Positions 1 through 8,359 of a DNA stretch of 64,000 bases are shown here, piece by piece. This DNA is from Flagellimonas spongiicola (lineage in GTDB: Bacteria > Bacteroidota > Bacteroidia > Flavobacteriales > Flavobacteriaceae). The DNA lies in contig NZ_JAMFMA010000001.1 of assembly GCF_023502425.1 (NCBI RefSeq), forward strand, positions 62,001-126,000, given 5' to 3'. The notes beneath the pieces are model-generated. The model did not search any database. It had not been told where the DNA came from and saw only the letters and a list, made by a program, of their open reading frames with translations. The position numbers and the translations under genes were made by a program. Numbering within the stretch: position 1 is the stretch's first letter; every line of letters begins with the position of its first letter.

Positions 1-2
1 TA

Positions 3-512
3 GACCAAGGATGGGTAGATGGATCTAAAGCTGCAATTTATGGAGGTAGTCACGGTGGGTATGCCGTATTGAGGGGATTGACAAAAACCCCTGATCTTTA
101 CGCCTGTGGAGTGGATTATGTTGGCGTTTCCAACCTCTTCACGTTTATGAAGACCATTCCACCTTATTGGAAACCCTACTTGAAAATCATTAAAGAAATT
201 TGGTATGATGAGGATGTTGCAGAAGAAAAAGCCATAATGGAAGAAGTTTCACCAGTATATCAAATGGATAAAATCAATAAACCCTTGTTTGTTGTGCAAG
301 GCGCAAACGACCCACGCGTCAATATTGATGAGTCAGATCAAATTGTAAGCGGGTTACGCGAAAAAGGATATGATGTTCCTTACATGGTAAAGTATGATGA
401 AGGTCACGGATTTGGAAAGGAAGAAAATCGGTTAGAGCTTTATAAAGCTATGATGGGCTTCTATTCCAAGCACTTAGGGAAACAAGATATAGCGGTGCCA
501 TTAAAGGATTGA
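3..512 (+). CDS. S9 prolyl oligopeptidase family serine peptidase, C-terminal part (5'-truncated by window edge)
   Basis: The open frame enters from the left edge and ends at 512, giving about 169 residues of a C-terminal alpha/beta-hydrolase domain. The nucleophile elbow GGSHGGY is encoded at about 42-62, so the catalytic Ser is present. The Asp region (QGANDPRVN) and the catalytic His region (DEGHGF) follow in the order expected of the S9 family. Family knowledge: these enzymes cleave oligopeptides after Pro or other residues, and bacterial copies are usually periplasmic. The N-terminal beta-propeller and any signal peptide lie outside the window, so localisation cannot be judged. The TTG at 69 is not a real start because the nucleophile motif lies upstream in the same frame. 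A terminator hairpin follows within 20 bases, making this the last gene of its unit. Confidence 0.9.
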   Translation, partial: DQGWVDGSKAAIYGGSHGGYAVLRGLTKTPDLYACGVDYVGVSNLFTFMKTIPPYWKPYLKIIKEIWYDEDVAEEKAIMEEVSPVYQMDKINKPLFVVQGANDPRVNIDESDQIVSGLREKGYDVPYMVKYDEGHGFGKEENRLELYKAMMGFYSKHLGKQDIAVPLKD

Positions 513-531
513 TGTCAATGGTATTTCCATG

Positions 532-559
532 AAAAGGAGCCTTTTAGGCTCCTTTTTTT
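532..559 (+). terminator. Rho-independent terminator after the S9 peptidase gene
   Basis: A 10-bp perfect stem (AAAAGGAGCC, 532-541, with GGCTCCTTTT, 547-556) closes a 5-nt loop and runs into seven T's. It lies 20 bases after the stop codon. Confidence 0.9.
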
Positions 560-743
560 ATTTCTGGGATCAACTTACCGTTTAAGGTTTGAAAATTACC
601 ACTGGTCATATTTCACTTCTAAATGGGTCTATGCCCTTGTACATTTGACTTATCAAAACTTAAAACAGCAATTATGATCACTCTAGCAAAATTAATTCTG
701 ACTGTTCTTTTGGACGTTTTGATTTGATTCAAACCTTAATCCC

Positions 744-962
744 ATGAAAATGAAAAAATTAAGCAATACACAAAAATTGATTTTTGTTTTAGGCGTTGTT
801 GGAACTATTGTAGGTCTTGTTGGAAAGTTCAACAACTGGGATCACGGCGATTACTTTCCAATTTTCTATGCCGGAATGTCGTTTATGTGGATCGCATTCT
901 TAAAACCTGAAACTAAATGCTGCAATTTATTTAAACGAAGAACAAGTCGTTCCAGTATTTAA
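744..962 (+). CDS. small hypothetical membrane protein (72 aa)
   Basis: Function not recognised. Two hydrophobic segments are visible, at about residues 11-27 (a Gly/Val-rich helix) and about 38-53. The N-terminus is basic, and the C-terminal tail contains CC and a run of Arg/Lys, which fits a small inner-membrane protein. The start is ATG with a second in-frame Met two codons later. It lies 40 bases upstream of the LytS-type histidine kinase on the same strand and may be co-transcribed with it. An accessory membrane subunit of that sensor is possible, but only position supports it. The 231-base gap before it holds only the terminator at 532-559 and presumably its promoter. Confidence 0.6.
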   Translation: MKMKKLSNTQKLIFVLGVVGTIVGLVGKFNNWDHGDYFPIFYAGMSFMWIAFLKPETKCCNLFKRRTSRSSI

Positions 963-1002
963 TGTAGGCTAATGACCTATATTTGAAATAAGCATTTTTA
1001 GA

Positions 1003-2061
1003 ATGGAATTGACGGATCGCAAAAGAAACCAGTTTTTTTGGCTCCTACAGTTTTTAGGCTGGGGATTTATAAATATGTTGTCCGTTTTTGTCTTGAAAAA
1101 GATAAGCATTGAGCTCGTTGTATATTCCATTATCACCGGGATGTTCATCGGTATCTTTTCAACGACTTTATTGCGCTTGATTCTTAAAAGACACGTTAAA
1201 TTCGAAGATTTTTCCGTAAAGGATTTTCTAGTGATTCTTTGTGTATACCTTGGAGGCGCTGCACTATTTGGTTTTTTGAATTTTGGATTTGGATATGCCT
1301 ATGTGAAATTGGGACCAGAGCTTACTGAAGGTGAAATTCAACTATTCAATACCTATGATAGCGTTTGGATTCAGGTAGTGAATGCATTATTCATCATAGG
1401 TGCATGGATCGTGACTTATTTGGTGATAAAACTCCTGCTGAAACTAAACAAGGACAGAATTGAACGTCTCGAATTAAGCACACATCTAAAACAAGCACAA
1501 CTTAATACACTAAAAGGGCAGATTAACCCGCATTTTATGTTCAACAGTCTCAACAATATTAGAGGTCTGATGTTGGAGGATGTAGATAAATCCCGGGAAA
1601 TGCTAACCAAGTTATCAGAAATTCTACGCTACTCCTTAACCAAAAACAATAGCAATTCAATTGCTGTTGAAGAAGAATTGGAGGTAGTTGATAATTATAT
1701 CGATTTATCCAAAATACAATTTGAGGAGCGGTTAGAGTTCAAAAAAGACATAGCCCCTGAGACACTCCAACTTGAAATCCCACCAATGATTATTCAATTG
1801 TTGGTTGAGAATGCCGTAAAACACGGTATTTCCAATTTAAAACGAGGGGGCATAATTGAATTGACCATTAAACAGGAAAAAGGACTCCTGGTCATAGAAG
1901 TAAGAAATACAGGAAAGCTTCAAATTGGAAAAAACAGCACTCAATTAGGATTGAAGAACATTAAGCAAAGACTCAAGATTCTATATGCAGATAAAGCTTC
2001 CTTCAAACTTAAGGAAATTGGAGATGAGGTAGTGGCGGATATTAAAATACCAATGGCATGA
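1003..2061 (+). CDS. LytS/YehU-type sensor histidine kinase
   Basis: Membrane histidine kinase of the His_kinase (PF06580) family, 352 aa. Four hydrophobic stretches fall in residues 10-150 (roughly 12-30, 36-60, 74-97 and 120-147). A short coiled linker and the phosphoacceptor box INPHFMFNSLNN follow, with the likely phosphorylated His at residue 177. The N-box LVENAVKHG contains Asn270, and a glycine-rich QLGLKNIKQRL segment follows. There is no recognisable extracytoplasmic sensor domain, so the signal may be sensed within the membrane. Its stop overlaps the start of the response regulator (ATGA), so the pair is translationally coupled. The ligand is unknown. Confidence 0.93.
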   Translation: MELTDRKRNQFFWLLQFLGWGFINMLSVFVLKKISIELVVYSIITGMFIGIFSTTLLRLILKRHVKFEDFSVKDFLVILCVYLGGAALFGFLNFGFGYAYVKLGPELTEGEIQLFNTYDSVWIQVVNALFIIGAWIVTYLVIKLLLKLNKDRIERLELSTHLKQAQLNTLKGQINPHFMFNSLNNIRGLMLEDVDKSREMLTKLSEILRYSLTKNNSNSIAVEEELEVVDNYIDLSKIQFEERLEFKKDIAPETLQLEIPPMIIQLLVENAVKHGISNLKRGGIIELTIKQEKGLLVIEVRNTGKLQIGKNSTQLGLKNIKQRLKILYADKASFKLKEIGDEVVADIKIPMA

Positions 2062-2783
2062 AAATAAGTGCGGTCATTGTGGAGGATTCTCGGTTAGCTC
2101 GTAATGAGTTAAAGGAACTGATAAAAAATTATCCAGATATCGAGTTGCTTGGAGAGGCAGAAAATGTAGATCAAGGCTTTGAACTGATTACCAAAGAACG
2201 CCCCCAACTTCTTTTTTTGGACATTAATATGCCAGAAAAGGATGGTTTTCAACTCTTGGAGATGTTGGATGAAGTCCCATTAACAGTTTTTACCACTGCC
2301 TTTGATGAGTATGCCATTAAGTCTTTTGAATACAATGCTCTGGATTATTTGCTAAAACCGGTAAGCGAAAAACGGTTTGCAATGGCTTTGGAGAAAGTGA
2401 AACTAAAATTAAACTCAATCTCCGATCCCAATACGAATGGCCAAAAACTATCTGAAGGCAGTCAAATCTTTATAAAAGATGGTGAAGCATGTTGGTTGGT
2501 TAAAATTGGGGATATTTCACATTTTGAGATTGTAGGGAATTACACGCGTGTATTTTTTGATGATAAAAAGCCGTTGTTGTATAAGTCGCTTAATCAAATT
2601 GAAGAAAAGCTTCCGGAACAGTCTTTTTTTAGGGCAAATCGCCAACAAATAGTGAACACGAATTTCATCGTAAATGTGGTCCCATGGTTTAATGGGAAAT
2701 TAAAACTGGAAATGGGAAATGGAGAGGAAATAGAAGTTTCACGAAGACAATCTTATATTTTTAAAGATAAAATGAGCTTGTAG
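2058..2783 (+). CDS. LytR/AlgR-type response regulator (receiver + LytTR DNA-binding domain)
   Basis: Response regulator of 241 aa. The receiver domain (about 1-120) has the acidic pair E9/D10, the phosphoacceptor Asp55 in FLDINMP, the conserved Thr in FTTAFDEYA and the Lys in LLKPVSEKR. A LytTR DNA-binding domain occupies about residues 138-240 (typical FFRANRQQIVN and SRRQS segments). It overlaps the histidine kinase stop by four bases and is its cognate partner. Family members usually bind tandem direct repeats in target promoters. No such site was identified here. A bidirectional terminator follows. Confidence 0.94.
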   Translation: MKISAVIVEDSRLARNELKELIKNYPDIELLGEAENVDQGFELITKERPQLLFLDINMPEKDGFQLLEMLDEVPLTVFTTAFDEYAIKSFEYNALDYLLKPVSEKRFAMALEKVKLKLNSISDPNTNGQKLSEGSQIFIKDGEACWLVKIGDISHFEIVGNYTRVFFDDKKPLLYKSLNQIEEKLPEQSFFRANRQQIVNTNFIVNVVPWFNGKLKLEMGNGEEIEVSRRQSYIFKDKMSL

Positions 2784-2805
2784 TAAAGCTACCTAACTAC
2801 CACTT

Positions 2806-2844
2806 AAACTAAAAGACCCGCCAAATTGGCGGGTCTTTTAGTTT
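2806..2844. terminator. Bidirectional intrinsic terminator, perfect 19-bp inverted repeat
   Basis: Bases 2806-2824 are the exact reverse complement of 2826-2844 around the single centre base 2825. The core is GACCCGCC/GGCGGGTC, flanked by A and T runs on both sides, so either strand gives a hairpin followed by U's. It lies between the convergent response regulator and DoxX-like genes and can serve both. Confidence 0.92.
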
Positions 2845-2857
2845 GTATTGTAGAAAA

Positions 2858-3232
2858 TCAAGCGCGGAGCATATCACTATATCGGTCTTTATAACCAAAC
2901 ACTGCTGCTATATTCAAAATCAATAGTAAAAGCGCTGGACCTACACCTTCAGGTGCAAGCGTTGCATGGAATAACACCGCATTGACGGACACACTCATCA
3001 AAATAACGGACATGAGTGCACCATATTTGTTCAAAATCAAAGCTAAGCCTGCCAAAATCTCCACTATTGCCACCATGGTCATAGTGTGAGTGGAAGAAAG
3101 GGCACCAAAATAGTTCATTGCTGCTTCCGGCATTTCACCAAATGGGATAAAATGGAGGAACTTGTTCAAACCAAATACTAGGACAAATACGCCCAACAGG
3201 ATTCGAACGACTAGAAAAACTTTCGAGTTCAT
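2858..3232 (-). CDS. DoxX-like family membrane protein
   Basis: A 124-aa protein with four hydrophobic helices covering most of its length. The N-terminal RILLGVFVLVFGLNKFLHF and the later ILAGLALILNKYG segments are typical of the DoxX/DoxX-like family. Members are small four-helix inner-membrane proteins, some tied to quinone or thiol redox chemistry. The biochemical role of this copy is unknown. The ATG start at 3232 leaves 96 bases to the upstream SDR gene on the same strand, so co-transcription with it is possible. It ends against the bidirectional terminator at 2806-2844. Confidence 0.8.
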   Translation of the reverse strand: MNSKVFLVVRILLGVFVLVFGLNKFLHFIPFGEMPEAAMNYFGALSSTHTMTMVAIVEILAGLALILNKYGALMSVILMSVSVNAVLFHATLAPEGVGPALLLLILNIAAVFGYKDRYSDMLRA

Positions 3233-3328
3233 TTAGTTAATTTTTATCGGTTAAGCAATAAAAATACCAAATAAATGCTAAAATGTTAAAAAAACAACCT
3301 GAATATTACCATGTTGATGAAATGTAGG

Positions 3329-4114
3329 TCATAGGGATTTTAACAATCCACCATCAATTGGAATGTTGGTCCCATTGATATATGCGGCCTGCTCTGAGGC
3401 AAGAAATGTAACCAAAAAGCCATATTCAGATGGATGTCCAATTCGCTTTGCAGGTACTCTAGCTTCCATACTCGCTCTGACTTCCTCCGGGGAAACGCCC
3501 ATTTTTTCTGCTTTTTTGGTGTTTAACTGTGCTATTCTATCCGTATCAAAATAGCCAGTTAGCACGTTATTTACGGTTATTCCGTACTGTGCAACATCAA
3601 TGGATAAACTTTTGCCCCAAGTAACCACGGCTGCTCTTATGGAATTGGACAATGCCAAGTAATTTAAAGGTTCTTTTACAGAGATGGAAGCAACATTGAT
3701 TAATCTTCCCCAACTTTTCGCCTGCATTTGTTTTAAGGCCAACTCAGTGGTAAATACAACACTTTTGAACAACAAGTCAAATGCAGCTTGGTAGTCATCA
3801 ACAGTTTTTTCCAGTGCACCACCTGCAGATGGACCTTGTGTATTATTGACAAGGATGTCCACGTTATTGGTTTCAAAAAAATTGGAAATCTGTATTTTAA
3901 AGTTATCGTAGTCAGAGAAATCAACCATTAAATAGTGATGTTGTTGCCCTAAAGTTGTGTCCAACTCAGCAAGAAGATGTTCCATTTTGGCTTGATTCCT
4001 GGCCATTAGTGTCACAGAGGCCCCACTTTTGGCCAATTGCAGGGCAATTGCTGCACCAATTCCTTTGCTACTTCCGCCAACTAAAGCTTTTTTGCCTTTT
4101 AAAGAGATGTTCAT
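3329..4114 (-). CDS. SDR family oxidoreductase with atypical active site
   Basis: Short-chain dehydrogenase/reductase, 261 aa. The Rossmann nucleotide motif is present as VGGSSKGIGAA (about 12-22), followed by the structural NNTQG (the NNAG position, about 90-94), the catalytic Ser region INVASIS (about 139-145) and Tyr152. The usual YxxxK reads YLALS, so the catalytic Lys position holds Ser156. The C-terminal GTNIPIDGG is the normal SDR ending. The substrate is unknown. It lies two bases downstream of the cupin gene, so the two form an operon. An NAD(P)-dependent oxidoreductase is the best general call, with the caveat of the missing Lys. Confidence 0.88.
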   Translation of the reverse strand: MNISLKGKKALVGGSSKGIGAAIALQLAKSGASVTLMARNQAKMEHLLAELDTTLGQQHHYLMVDFSDYDNFKIQISNFFETNNVDILVNNTQGPSAGGALEKTVDDYQAAFDLLFKSVVFTTELALKQMQAKSWGRLINVASISVKEPLNYLALSNSIRAAVVTWGKSLSIDVAQYGITVNNVLTGYFDTDRIAQLNTKKAEKMGVSPEEVRASMEARVPAKRIGHPSEYGFLVTFLASEQAAYINGTNIPIDGGLLKSL

Positions 4115-4116
4115 GA

Positions 4117-4428
4117 TTATTTATATTCTTCCCTAACCGGACTGAAGACGTCCATCAATTTACAATTGGTCAAAGCCCTTCCGCTGTGATTGGCATGAGA
4201 AGGAATGACAACGACGTCACCAGGTATATATATTTTGGTATGCCCATCCAAAGTAAATTCAAATTGTCCTTCAACAACATGCATGATTTGTTCATGTACA
4301 TGACTATGCTCAGGTACTTGAGCATCTTTTTCAACCTCCCAGAAAGCCCATGAAATACGTTCCCCATGAATTAATTTACCATGGTAACCAGGCATAATTT
4401 CCTTTGGAGTTAGCTCTGCTACATTCAT
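4117..4428 (-). CDS. cupin domain-containing protein
   Basis: Single-domain cupin of 103 aa. The metal-binding motif 1 is HSHVHEQIMHVVEG (His41, His43, Gln47), and motif 2 is GDVVVIPSHANH (ending at His81). Small proteins of this kind bind a divalent metal and act as isomerases, dioxygenases or sugar-binding proteins. Its substrate cannot be told from sequence. It is separated from the SDR gene by two bases, so the pair probably acts in one small catabolic or modification step. The ATG start at 4428 lies 95 bases from the divergent mpl start. Confidence 0.85.
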   Translation of the reverse strand: MNVAELTPKEIMPGYHGKLIHGERISWAFWEVEKDAQVPEHSHVHEQIMHVVEGQFEFTLDGHTKIYIPGDVVVIPSHANHSGRALTNCKLMDVFSPVREEYK

Positions 4429-4523
4429 CTTTTTAAATTTTCAACAAGATAGAAATTAATAAGATGTGCACTTAGTTTGTATTGCCTGTCCCAATTTCTA
4501 TTTTTGGCATATAATTCCTTTTC

Positions 4524-5879
4524 ATGAAAATCCATTTTATTGCTATTGGAGGCAGTGCTATGCATAATCTTGCACTAGCTCTTGCACATAAAGGCTACAC
4601 AATAACTGGCAGTGACGATGTAATCTTTGAACCATCCAAAGGGCGTTTGGCTGCTCAAGGACTGTTACCTGAGGAATTTGGCTGGTTTCCGGATAAAATT
4701 CATTCCGGATTAGACGCCATTGTTCTTGGAATGCATGCTAAATCGGATAATCCGGAATTGTTAAAGGCACAGGAATTAGGGTTGACCATCTACTCGTACC
4801 CAGAATTTCTTTATGAGCAATCCAAAAACAAGACAAGAGTTGTAATTGGGGGTAGCCATGGTAAAACCACCATAACTTCTATGATTCTGCATGTTTTGGA
4901 TTATAATGACATAGCTGTGGATTATATGGTGGGTGCCCAACTTGAAGGATTTGATAGAATGGTGCATCTTACGGAAGAAAATGATTTCATGGTACTTGAA
5001 GGTGACGAATATCTTTCTTCGGCAATTGATAGAAGACCTAAATTTCATTTGTATAAACCCAATATTGCCTTGATGAGTGGCATTGCATGGGATCACATCA
5101 ATGTTTTCCCAACTTTTAAAAACTATGTAGAGCAATTTCGCATTTTTGTGGATGGCATCGTTACTGGTGGTAGCATAACCTATAATGCAGAAGATCCAGA
5201 AGTTAAAAAGGTTGTGGAAGCTTCGGAAAACACGATTCGAAAATTTCCTTATGAAACCCCTGAACACCAAATAGAAGACGGTGTAACCTATTTAGAGACA
5301 CCGGAAGGGCCTATGCCTGTCGAAATATTTGGACAACACAATTTGAACAATTTGGCAGGGGCGAAATGGATTTGCCAGCAAATGGGTGTTGATGAGGCGG
5401 ACTTTTATGAGGCCATTGCCTCTTTTAAAGGAGCTTCCAAGCGATTGGAGAAAATAGCCGAAAGTTCCACTTCTGTGGTCTATAAGGATTTTGCCCATTC
5501 ACCAAGTAAAGTCAAGGCTACTACACAAGCGGTTAAAAATCAATACCCAAATAGAAAACTGATCGCTTGCCTAGAATTGCATACGTATAGCAGTTTGAAT
5601 GCTGAATTCTTGAATGAATACTCAGGTGCTTTAGATGCAGCGGACGAGGCGGTTGTCTTTTATTCTCCAGAAGCGGTAAAAATCAAACAACTGGATGAAG
5701 TTAGCGCAGAACAAATCGCAGATGCGCTGGGTAGGGGAGACGCCAAAATATTCACTGATCCCATATCTTTTCAAACGTATCTATTTGCTATGAATTTTGC
5801 CAATTCCGCATTATTGTTAATGAGTTCTGGCAACTATGGAGGGCTTGATTTTGAGCGCCTTAAGGGATTAATTTCTTAA
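4524..5879 (+). CDS. mpl: UDP-N-acetylmuramate:L-alanyl-gamma-D-glutamyl-meso-diaminopimelate ligase (murein peptide ligase)
   Basis: Mur ligase family protein of 451 aa, the usual length for Bacteroidota Mpl. The N-terminal Rossmann segment IHFIAIGGSAMHNLA, the ATP-binding P-loop GGSHGKTTIT (about 109-118), the central EGDEY motif and the C-terminal-domain DFAHSPSKV segment occur in the expected order. The enzyme recycles peptidoglycan by joining the tripeptide released from old wall to UDP-MurNAc in the cytoplasm. The N-terminal domain and the A-M-H-N signature separate it from MurC. It is divergent from the cupin gene and has no obvious operon partner. Confidence 0.93.
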   Translation: MKIHFIAIGGSAMHNLALALAHKGYTITGSDDVIFEPSKGRLAAQGLLPEEFGWFPDKIHSGLDAIVLGMHAKSDNPELLKAQELGLTIYSYPEFLYEQSKNKTRVVIGGSHGKTTITSMILHVLDYNDIAVDYMVGAQLEGFDRMVHLTEENDFMVLEGDEYLSSAIDRRPKFHLYKPNIALMSGIAWDHINVFPTFKNYVEQFRIFVDGIVTGGSITYNAEDPEVKKVVEASENTIRKFPYETPEHQIEDGVTYLETPEGPMPVEIFGQHNLNNLAGAKWICQQMGVDEADFYEAIASFKGASKRLEKIAESSTSVVYKDFAHSPSKVKATTQAVKNQYPNRKLIACLELHTYSSLNAEFLNEYSGALDAADEAVVFYSPEAVKIKQLDEVSAEQIADALGRGDAKIFTDPISFQTYLFAMNFANSALLLMSSGNYGGLDFERLKGLIS

Positions 5880-6351
5880 GCCAATTTGGCAGTCCATTGG
5901 TCGAGGAATGGTTTTTGAATTCCCATTCTTATGGGTCAAAACAAGAAATCTCCAATCAACATAGGGCTTTGGAAACTTAGAAAGTTTGCGTCCATATTGA
6001 TATCGGCATATATGATTGGTATATCGAACGTTGTGCTTGAGGAGGATCGAATGATTCAAGATACCACACCACAAATAGAACAGCAAGAACTACAAAACAA
6101 CGAGGACATTACATGATGCGGTAATGCCTTGAATATGGATCAGGTTTGAATTGATCGCTAAACCGATTCTTGACTTCTATAAATTCACCTTATATTTAGA
6201 AACTACCTCAACCCCAGTGGCAAATTTAAATTTAGCTACTCACTCAACATTTTAGAATTCGAGCTTTAGCTCATACCTCAAATCTAAACTTAAATTATAA
6301 TGGTAATGCCATTATAAAGTGGAATATAAATGCTTAACCTAATTTCAAATT
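5880..6351. other. 472-bp region between mpl and radC with one doubtful small gene and a hairpin
   Basis: Apart from a weak 61-codon candidate (5931-6116), no clear gene is visible. A perfect hairpin, TTATAATGG (6295-6303) with CCATTATAA (6309-6317) and a 5-nt loop, lies 35 bases before radC. It has no T-run, so it is not an ordinary terminator. GGTAATGCC occurs at 6120-6128 and again at 6302-6310. A small GAGCT/AGCTC inverted repeat lies near 6261-6272. The rest is A+T-rich with no recognised feature. Confidence 0.5.
5931..6116 (+). CDS. possible small hypothetical protein (61 aa)
   Basis: ATG-initiated frame of 61 codons downstream of mpl on the same strand. The product has a basic N-terminal third, a hydrophobic stretch at about residues 20-36 (ASILISAYMIGISNVVLEE) and an acidic/Gln-rich tail (IEQQELQNNEDI). 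That arrangement is protein-like: a short basic helix, a possible membrane anchor and a polar tail. There is no recognised family and no clear ribosome-binding site. A competing reverse-strand frame overlaps it and looks less protein-like. Treat as tentative. Confidence 0.4.
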   Translation: MGQNKKSPINIGLWKLRKFASILISAYMIGISNVVLEEDRMIQDTTPQIEQQELQNNEDIT

Positions 6352-7050
6352 ATGCACAAAAAACAAAATTCGTTGACCATCAAGGACTGGTCAGAAGATG
6401 ACAAGCCCAGGGAAAAATTAGTGAACAAAGGCAGAACGGTTTTATCTGATGCCGAGTTGATAGCTATATTAATTGGCTCCGGGAATAAGAAGGAAAGCGC
6501 AGTAGGATTGTCGCAGCGTATTTTGGCAATGGTTAATCACAACCTTAATGAATTGGGGAGATTATCTGTGCATCAATTAAAACAATTTGATGGTATTGGG
6601 GATGCCAAAGCCGTTACCATAGCTGCTGCGCTGGAAATAGGTAGGCGAAGACGCGGCGATGATATTGCTAACAATTCCAAAGTAAATAGTAGCAAGGATG
6701 CATTTGAAATACTCTTTCCTTTAATCGGTGAATTGGAACATGAAGAATTTTGGATACTTTATCTGAATAACAATAACAAAGTAGTTCACAAAGCATTACT
6801 TAGCAAAGGAGGTATAACCGGAACATTGGTCGATGTACGTTTGGTTTTGAAAAAAGCGCTGGAACTGGGTGCGGTGGCCCTAATTTTGGCCCATAACCAC
6901 CCATCAGGAAGTCTTAGATCCAGTGCTGCGGACAAGCATATCACGAAAAAATTGAAAAATGCATCAGAAGCATTGGATATTCAGGTGCTGGATCACCTAA
7001 TTCTTACGCAACATGGTTATCTTAGTTTCGCCGATAAAGGCATGCTATAA
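6352..7050 (+). CDS. radC: RadC family protein (JAB/MPN-type metalloprotease fold)
   Basis: 232 aa, full family length. The N-terminal part carries a helix-hairpin-helix-like segment (QFDGIGDAKAVTIAAALEIGRRR, split at about residues 78-101). The RadC domain has the metal site LAHNHPSGS with His181 and His183, and the following Asp194 in SSAAD. The old name suggests a DNA repair role, but the molecular function is not settled. The motif predicts a Zn-dependent JAB1/MPN-type hydrolase. It is followed after 13 bases by the deacetylase-like gene, so the three genes to 9041 form one unit. The ATG start follows an A-rich stretch without a Shine-Dalgarno sequence, as usual in Flavobacteria. Confidence 0.92.
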   Translation: MHKKQNSLTIKDWSEDDKPREKLVNKGRTVLSDAELIAILIGSGNKKESAVGLSQRILAMVNHNLNELGRLSVHQLKQFDGIGDAKAVTIAAALEIGRRRRGDDIANNSKVNSSKDAFEILFPLIGELEHEEFWILYLNNNNKVVHKALLSKGGITGTLVDVRLVLKKALELGAVALILAHNHPSGSLRSSAADKHITKKLKNASEALDIQVLDHLILTQHGYLSFADKGML

Positions 7051-7063
7051 CCAAAAGCACTAA

Positions 7064-8359
7064 ATGTTACTGATTTATACCCATAAAATTACCAATCGTC
7101 TTACATATACCGCAAGGCACTTATTTGAACGGATTCTGGGTATTGAGGTGATATTCACCAGCACCGTGGAGGATTTTATTAAGCACACGGGGCCAAAGTT
7201 GACCTACTCCAAACAACCGCTCCAAAACGAATTTTTTATCAGGAGTAATGACCTTTTGTTTGAACAGGGAATAAATGATCTGGATATCAAAGTGTCAGAT
7301 TGGGAGGGAGTTCCATGCTTTTTCAGGGCAGATGATAAAAGCACCGTACCCTATGACATATTTGCCGCTAGTTTCTTTCTTTTGAGCCGGTATGAAGAAT
7401 ACTTGCCCCATGTGAAGGACAGCGTGGGAAGATTTCCGGCAAAGGAAAGTATTGCCTACCAAAACAACTTTTTGGAGCTACCTGTGGTAGATATATGGGC
7501 ATATAGGTTGTTGAATTTGCTTTCCGAGCGTTTCCCGAATATCAACAACGTTCAACGCAATTATTCATGTACGCCAATTATAAATGTTACCACCTCGCAT
7601 AGTTACAAGTTTAGGGGTTTGGTTAGAGGACTTGGTGGTTTTTTTATGGATTTAGGGAATTTCAGACTTAGAAGATTGGCGCAAAGAACAATGGTCTTGC
7701 TAGGTTTTAGGAAAGATCCCTATGATAATTTTTTCGAATTGGTGGATATTCATAAGAAGTTTCCAGTGAAAAGTATGTTTTTCTTCCAGTTTGCAAAGTA
7801 TTCCACGCACGATAAGAACATTTCACCAAACAACAATAAATTCAGATATCTGATAAAATCTATTGCAGATTATAGCATTGTTTCATTAAGTACTTCCTTG
7901 TTATCGTCAACAAATAAAATTGTTCTTAAAGAAGAAAAAGAACAACTTTCCAACTTGATAAATAGGCCCATAAAGTACTCCCGATTGCGCTACAATAGGG
8001 TAAACGTGCCTATGACATACAGAACCTTGATTGAAACAGAATTCACCGATGATTTTTCAATGGGGTATACCCATGAAATTGGGTTTAGGGCAGGAACATG
8101 CACACCATTTTACTTTTATGATATCAATATGGAAGTACGGCAACCTTTAAAAGTGCATCCCTTTGCAGTTCACGATTATGCTTTGACTTCATTTAAGACA
8201 AGAGAAGAGATTTTTGAGAAAATGGATGCGATTTACAAACAAATCAAAGGGGTAAATGGTGAGTTTATCATGGTATTTTCCAATGAGCTTCTGGGGGGTG
8301 AACATAAGATAAATTGGATGGAATTGTATCATTCTTTATTGAGACGCTATTATGTTTAA
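7064..8359 (+). CDS. DUF7033 / polysaccharide deacetylase family-like protein
   Basis: 431 aa. The opening (LIYTHKITNRLTYTARHLFERILG) and the WEGVPCFFRAD...PYDIFAASFFLLSRYEEYLP region match my memory of the conserved Bacteroidota protein usually annotated as a DUF7033 or polysaccharide deacetylase family protein. The second half is the expected place for a NodB-like barrel. It contains short motifs such as SMGYTHEIGFRAGTCTPF and VHPFAVHDY, but I cannot show a complete Asp-His-His metal site. Its likely role is cell-envelope glycan metabolism. It overlaps the following HAD gene by eight bases, which implies translational coupling. Confidence 0.75.
   Translation: MLLIYTHKITNRLTYTARHLFERILGIEVIFTSTVEDFIKHTGPKLTYSKQPLQNEFFIRSNDLLFEQGINDLDIKVSDWEGVPCFFRADDKSTVPYDIFAASFFLLSRYEEYLPHVKDSVGRFPAKESIAYQNNFLELPVVDIWAYRLLNLLSERFPNINNVQRNYSCTPIINVTTSHSYKFRGLVRGLGGFFMDLGNFRLRRLAQRTMVLLGFRKDPYDNFFELVDIHKKFPVKSMFFFQFAKYSTHDKNISPNNNKFRYLIKSIADYSIVSLSTSLLSSTNKIVLKEEKEQLSNLINRPIKYSRLRYNRVNVPMTYRTLIETEFTDDFSMGYTHEIGFRAGTCTPFYFYDINMEVRQPLKVHPFAVHDYALTSFKTREEIFEKMDAIYKQIKGVNGEFIMVFSNELLGGEHKINWMELYHSLLRRYYV

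Noticed and set aside
4776..5270. 164-codon open frame on the minus strand
   Set aside because: Antisense to mpl; no family features.
5868..6086. 72-codon minus-strand frame after mpl
   Set aside because: Overlaps the mpl end and the plus-strand candidate at 5931; composition rich in Cys, His and Arg with no start context, so it is less likely than the plus-strand candidate.
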